NCBI GenBank assembly: GCA_003342895.1
Contig: PTFA01000302.1
Location: forward strand, 430,920-494,919
Length of the DNA stretch: 64,000 nucleotides
Reading direction: 5' to 3'
Origin: Casuarius casuarius
Lineage: Eukaryota > Chordata > Aves > Casuariiformes > Casuariidae
Shown: positions 61,601-64,000 of the stretch, one piece after another
Layout: the number at the start of each line of letters is the position of its first letter
Position numbering within the stretch: position 1 is the first letter of the stretch
Program-made: the position numbers and the translations under genes
Notes under the pieces: generated by a model
Database searches by the model: none
What the model saw: the letters and a program-made list of their open reading frames with translations, nothing else
Told to the model about the DNA's origin: nothing

Positions 61601-63748
61601 AGAATCCTTTTCTGAACATCTGAATTTCAGTAGTATGAAAGTCTCAGGTAAATGCTGCTGGAAAAAGAAATAAGTAGCAAAAAGCAGATTTTGCAGAAGG
61701 GTCATGTGATGTCTCTAATTTTTCCAAAAAACATGAAGGAGAGCATCCGTTGCTTCTTAGATGAAACTTGTACAATTTACATGAATGTAAATATCTCACA
61801 GATGAAATAGAAAAATCTTTAGAAAATCATTGGTTTTGTTGTTTTGAAAGCTGTAGTTTGACCGTTGCAGGGCAAATAAGAATTCTGAATAGGTTTTACA
61901 GGAGTGCCAAAATATTGATAACAGAAAGGTAGAAGGAGGCTGTATTTGAACAGATCACCTCCCTTTCCCTTGAAGATACTATTTGAGAAAATGTGCTAAT
62001 ATTTTTTAGCCAGGTGCTGATGCTGTTAATTCCCTGGGCCTCACAACCAAAGTTTTTTAGTAAGGGTTGACAAAATAGTCACAATTTTAATTTTTTGATA
62101 CTTAAGACACAACAGACTTTCTAAGACATTTTAAAAGGCTGTGCAACCTGATATACCTTGTAAATAGCAAATGCTATCCTTTATTGTTAAACTCGTATTT
62201 TCACTGCAGTACAGTAAAATGCTTATTAAGACAGTGAGTTGATTTACAGCTCAGAAGCCCTTAAAATGGTATTAATGAAAATATCTATGTCTGAGAAAGA
62301 TATACAAAAGCAAAACATTTGTGGATGAAAGTTTTGTTGTTACAAACACTGGTTTATTTTTTGTTAGTGTTGTAAGAAGTATATGGATTGTGCAGAAAAT
62401 GATGTCAAGCTGTGTAAAGCATCTGTAATGAACTATGGACAGTCAGAGTTCTGCTGAATGTTTATTTTGTTTTTTCTTTTGATGTATTAGGAAATGAAAT
62501 ATATTATGGAATTGTCTTTATTGGTGCACATCCATTCATATTTCCAGGTGCTAAAACATCCTTTTTCAGTTTTAATAGTAACTGAAATAGCAAAATCCTT
62601 TGATTTGGGAAACTCATTTCCCTACTGCTTATCTTAAAGATTAGAACATCATCAATGGTCAGGAGAGGTGTATATATACTTTCTGAACAGATTTTTCTAC
62701 TTAAGAAAAAAGGATTTGGGGTTTTACAGAGAAAAAGAATCTATTTCTTGCAGGTGCTTCCCAAGGATTCAAAGAGGAAAAGAAATCAAGCCAACCCAAG
62801 CACAAGGGACCAGATGGAGCTAAGGTTAATTTAGAATCTGCTTCAGCCAAGCCATTGAGTCCTGTTGCAGAAACATTTAAAGTTATTCAGGGAGCAATAA
62901 GTGAAGAATTTGTGAAAGCAATTCAGGGTGTCTTTCTCTTTGAATTATCTGGTAAGACTTTCATTTGTTAAATCTTCACATGCTCACATTTATAGCAAAA
63001 TACATTTGGTGTTTTCATGGAGAAACATTCATGTTTTAAAGCTGGTTGAGAAACAAAACATCTTAGTCACACTCTATGTAATGCTACTTTAGAGGACCAA
63101 CTTCAGTGAATATAGCAATTGCTGCTCCTGCTGTATGACTAGTAGTTCCTGATTTTTCTTCACATCTGTGTGGTTGTAGGGGAGGAGTGGGGGGATTTTT
63201 TCTGGTATTCTTTTTGTTTGTTTTACACGTGATATATGTGTGCGGTGTGTGTGGGCAGACTGTCAGAACGCTGGACGTAATGCAGAGGGTTAGAATGATG
63301 ATATATTGGGGTTTACTCAGTAGGTCCAGGGATATGTTAAAAGTGCCAGCTGCCAGTAGTTCTGTCAGAAAGCTGCTCCCTTTAGGTTCTTCTGTCTATG
63401 TCCCCTGATACGTGGTATTACAGGGCATCTGCCAAGGACTGGCTTTGCCGGTACAGAGAGCATAGGGAAAGTGTTAACTTCTTGCAAAGCACCTTCAGGG
63501 TAAATAGCGTATATAATTATGCCAAATGTAAAAAGAAAATAACTGTTTGACTGATGGTAAAGAATAAGGCACAGTCAGTCCTCTTTCCTGCACTGTCATG
63601 TTTTCACTGTTCTGTTCAGGTGATGATGGAGGCACTTGGTATATTGACCTTAAAACCAAAGGTGGGAGCGCTGGTTGCGGCAAACCTCCTGTGAAGGCTG
63701 ATGTAGTTATGAGCATGTCAAGTGCTGACTTTGTGAAAATGTTCACAG
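46473..63748 (+). CDS. HSDL2: HSDL2, hydroxysteroid dehydrogenase-like protein 2 (10 exons, 3' end outside window)
   Basis: Spliced coding region: 46473-46489, 52612-52775, 53240-53338, 53484-53598, 56173-56276, 57253-57351, 60560-60754, 61269-61340, 62754-62951, 63620-63748. All introns are GT-AG. The join gives 1192 nt (397 codons plus one base) with no stop. Residues 7-270 are an SDR domain: cofactor motif TGASRGIG (16-23), NNAS (100-103), Ser152 in NLSPP, and Tyr168-x3-Lys172 in YTISK, so the catalytic triad is intact. A charged, Pro/Lys-rich linker (about 275-308) leads to an SCP2 sterol-carrier domain, seen up to DFVKMFT. The family is known as a peroxisomal SDR-SCP2 fusion linked to lipid metabolism; its physiological substrate is not firmly established. 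The final exon (rest of SCP2 and a peroxisomal C-terminal signal) is beyond the right edge. Identification is by recognition of the protein over its whole visible length. Confidence 0.97.
46681..48194 (+). other. HSDL2 intron 1, left part
   Basis: The intron runs from 46490 to 52611. Beyond the edge of the CpG island this part shows no feature. Confidence 0.8.
48195..51190 (-). mobile_element. Older, longer CR1 LINE in HSDL2 intron 1, antisense
   Basis: On the minus strand, from right to left: the end of CR1 ORF1 (GIHMTKRGKSIFANRLANMV around 51040-51110), then the endonuclease start of ORF2 (HTNAHGLGNKQELLE within 50705-51022), the post-endonuclease region, RT remnants at 49151-49832 (for example FSKAFNTISHNIF), and a 3' UTR reaching about 48200 (CTAGTCCAAC in reverse context). 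The octamer tail seen in the younger copy is missing or decayed. Many stops and frameshifts are present. It spans about 3 kb and nearly all of ORF2, unusual for CR1 copies, which are normally severely 5'-truncated. Confidence 0.9.
51191..52611 (+). other. HSDL2 intron 1, right part
   Basis: AT-rich intron between the CR1 and exon 2. It ends with a pyrimidine-rich acceptor tract. Nothing else was recognised. Confidence 0.8.
52612..52775 (+). CDS. HSDL2: HSDL2 coding exon 2 (Rossmann cofactor-binding motif)
   Basis: Acceptor CACCTGTAG at 52603-52611, donor GTAAGT directly after 52775. Enters in phase 2 and leaves in phase 1. Contains the glycine-rich TGASRGIG NAD(P)-binding turn and the AAK segment after beta-strand 2, ending at AAEE. 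A 464-bp intron follows (52776-53239), in which I see nothing beyond ordinary AT-rich intron. Confidence 0.97.
53240..53338 (+). CDS. HSDL2: HSDL2 coding exon 3
   Basis: 99 nt, phase 1 to phase 1. Acceptor CTATGCAG, donor G|GTATGC. Encodes IEAAGGKALPCIVNV and on to the helix ending KTFG, the alpha3-beta4 region of the SDR fold. The intron to exon 4 is only 145 bp. Confidence 0.96.
53484..53598 (+). CDS. HSDL2: HSDL2 coding exon 4 (NNAS motif)
   Basis: Acceptor is a long uninterrupted T tract followed by AAATAG; donor AC|GTAAGT. Phase 1 to phase 2. Encodes GIDILVNNASAISL and the following helix to VRGTYL. NNAS is the structural motif of classical SDRs. Confidence 0.97.
53599..56172 (+). other. 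HSDL2 intron 4
   Basis: 2574 bp of AT-rich intron with a T-run near 54.85 kb. No element recognised. Confidence 0.9.
56173..56276 (+). CDS. HSDL2: HSDL2 coding exon 5 (catalytic Ser region)
   Basis: Acceptor CTTTCAG, donor G|GTAAGT; phase 2 to phase 1. Encodes TSKICLPHLRKSK, then NLSPPLNLNP, with Ser152 in the position of the SDR catalytic serine, ending FKNHC. Confidence 0.97.
56277..57252 (+). other. HSDL2 intron 5
   Basis: 976 bp, no recognised feature apart from T-runs. Confidence 0.9.
57253..57351 (+). CDS. HSDL2: HSDL2 coding exon 6 (YxxxK active site)
   Basis: 99 nt, phase 1 to phase 1. Acceptor TTGTCTTAG, donor G|GTGATT. Encodes AYTISKYGMSMCVLGMAEEF, holding catalytic Tyr168 and Lys172, and ends with NALWPKT. 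Because the exon is phase-symmetric, skipping it would keep frame but remove the active site. Confidence 0.97.
57352..60559 (+). other. HSDL2 intron 6
   Basis: 3208 bp. Contains the MIR remnant near 60.0-60.1 kb and T/CTTTT tracts beside both exons. The rest is unrecognised. Confidence 0.9.
59995..60120 (+). mobile_element. MIR SINE remnant in HSDL2 intron 6
   Basis: The segment TTGAACAAGTTATTCGAG, followed by TTTATTCAGTTTCCCATCTT and then CATGAGTTATTGCAAGGTTA, follows the MIR core order (GGGCAAGTTACTTAACC, CAGTTTCCTCATCTG, CTCATAGGGTTGTTGTGAGG) with scattered substitutions. It is an old copy on the plus strand. Confidence 0.6.
60560..60754 (+). CDS. HSDL2: HSDL2 coding exon 7
   Basis: 195 nt, phase 1 to phase 1. 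Strong T-rich tract then TTTCTAG; donor G|GTAAAA. Encodes AIYTAAMDMLGGSG, the helix with CRKTDILADAAY, and SFTGNFVIDEALLREEG to YAIAP. This completes the SDR domain. Confidence 0.96.
60755..61268 (+). other. HSDL2 intron 7
   Basis: 514 bp, ending in a long T-rich acceptor tract. No other feature. Confidence 0.9.
61269..61340 (+). CDS. HSDL2: HSDL2 coding exon 8 (start of linker)
   Basis: 72 nt, phase 1 to phase 1. T-rich tract then CCTTTAG; donor ATG|GTAGGG. Encodes GHPLLPDFFLDVEPDMIAMK and LEQH. The first half is conserved in the family; the rest begins the variable linker. Confidence 0.93.
61341..62753 (+). other. HSDL2 intron 8
   Basis: 1413 bp, AT-rich, no recognised element. Confidence 0.9.
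62754..62951 (+). CDS. HSDL2: HSDL2 coding exon 9 (linker and start of SCP2 domain)
   Basis: 198 nt, phase 1 to phase 1. Acceptor TTCTTGCAG, donor TCTG|GTAAGA. The first half is a hydrophilic linker (ASQGFKEEKKSSQPKH, then Gly/Ala/Ser-rich) about 16 residues longer than I recall for human HSDL2. The second half, from ETFKVIQGAISEEFVKAIQG to FLFELS, is the opening helix and strand of the SCP2 domain. Confidence 0.95.
62952..63619 (+). other. HSDL2 intron 9
   Basis: 668 bp, no recognised element. The intron after exon 10 starts at 63749 and runs past the window. Confidence 0.9.
63620..63748 (+). CDS. HSDL2: HSDL2 coding exon 10 (SCP2 domain, middle)
   Basis: 129 nt, phase 1 to phase 1. Acceptor CTGTTCAG, donor ACAG|GTGAGT. 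Encodes DDGGTWYIDLKTKGGSAG and ADVVMSMSSADFVKMFT, typical SCP2 beta-strands. No further exon is visible in the last 252 bases. Confidence 0.96.
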
Positions 63749-64000
63749 GTGAGTAGCAAATATATTTAACAAAGTAGATGCAGTTACTTGTGCCTAGAAG
63801 TCATTCACATGATTGATTAATAGACAATCTTCCCTCTTTTTGTGATTCTATTATTCTATTTTGTGGCTCAAGTGAAAGTAGGATGTAAGCCCTTTGATCT
63901 TTCTTAACTCTTACAGTCCAAGAACAAAAAGAGGATAAAAGTTTTTACTGCTCTATTTGGTAGCTGTAAAAATTTTAGTAGTGAGTGCAGCTTCAGAAAG

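Noticed and set aside
1..64000. tRNA, U6, 5S or other small RNA genes; CRISPR arrays; operons
   Set aside because: No matching internal promoter boxes or conserved RNA words were seen, and the latter types do not apply to this vertebrate sequence.

Overview
The window is vertebrate nuclear DNA, almost certainly from a bird. It has long AT-rich non-coding stretches, isolated CpG islands, GT-AG introns and CR1-type LINEs with avian-style 3' tails. There are no prokaryotic features. Nearly all short open frames in it are chance frames.

The one clear protein-coding gene is HSDL2 (hydroxysteroid dehydrogenase-like 2), on the + strand from 46,473 and running off the right edge. Ten coding exons can be placed to the base and join in frame. 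They encode 397 residues: an N-terminal short-chain dehydrogenase/reductase (SDR) domain with TGASRGIG, NNAS, a catalytic Ser and YTISK, then a variable linker, then most of an SCP2 sterol-carrier domain. The last part of SCP2 and the expected peroxisomal C-terminus lie outside. The gene starts in a GC-box-rich CpG island at about 46.1-46.7 kb.

Left of it lies about 27 kb without a recognisable functional gene (18.8-46.1 kb). It holds a decayed histone H4 pseudogene (44.9-45.2 kb, - strand), a 2-kb antisense CR1 (37.8-39.9 kb), several probable ancient repeats, microsatellites and a strong inverted repeat. A second CpG island at 17.85-18.78 kb is interrupted by a 557-base assembly gap. By the mammalian gene order (PTBP3 minus, then HSDL2 plus) this is probably the PTBP3 promoter, with 1-17.8 kb its first intron. 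I found no PTBP3 coding exon, so this is inference.

The putative PTBP3 intron carries an endogenous retrovirus pol remnant (2.2-3.6 kb, - strand, RNase H plus integrase) and a probable solo LTR of opposite orientation (about 9.75-10.4 kb). HSDL2 intron 1 carries an older, longer CR1 (48.2-51.2 kb, antisense), and intron 6 a MIR SINE remnant.

I see no sign of a new multi-gene system. The most useful items beyond HSDL2 are the H4 pseudogene, the lengthened HSDL2 linker, the CR1 with its reverse-transcriptase catalytic block deleted, the isolated LTR promoter, and a 0.6-kb minus-strand stretch with a single stop whose origin I cannot identify.
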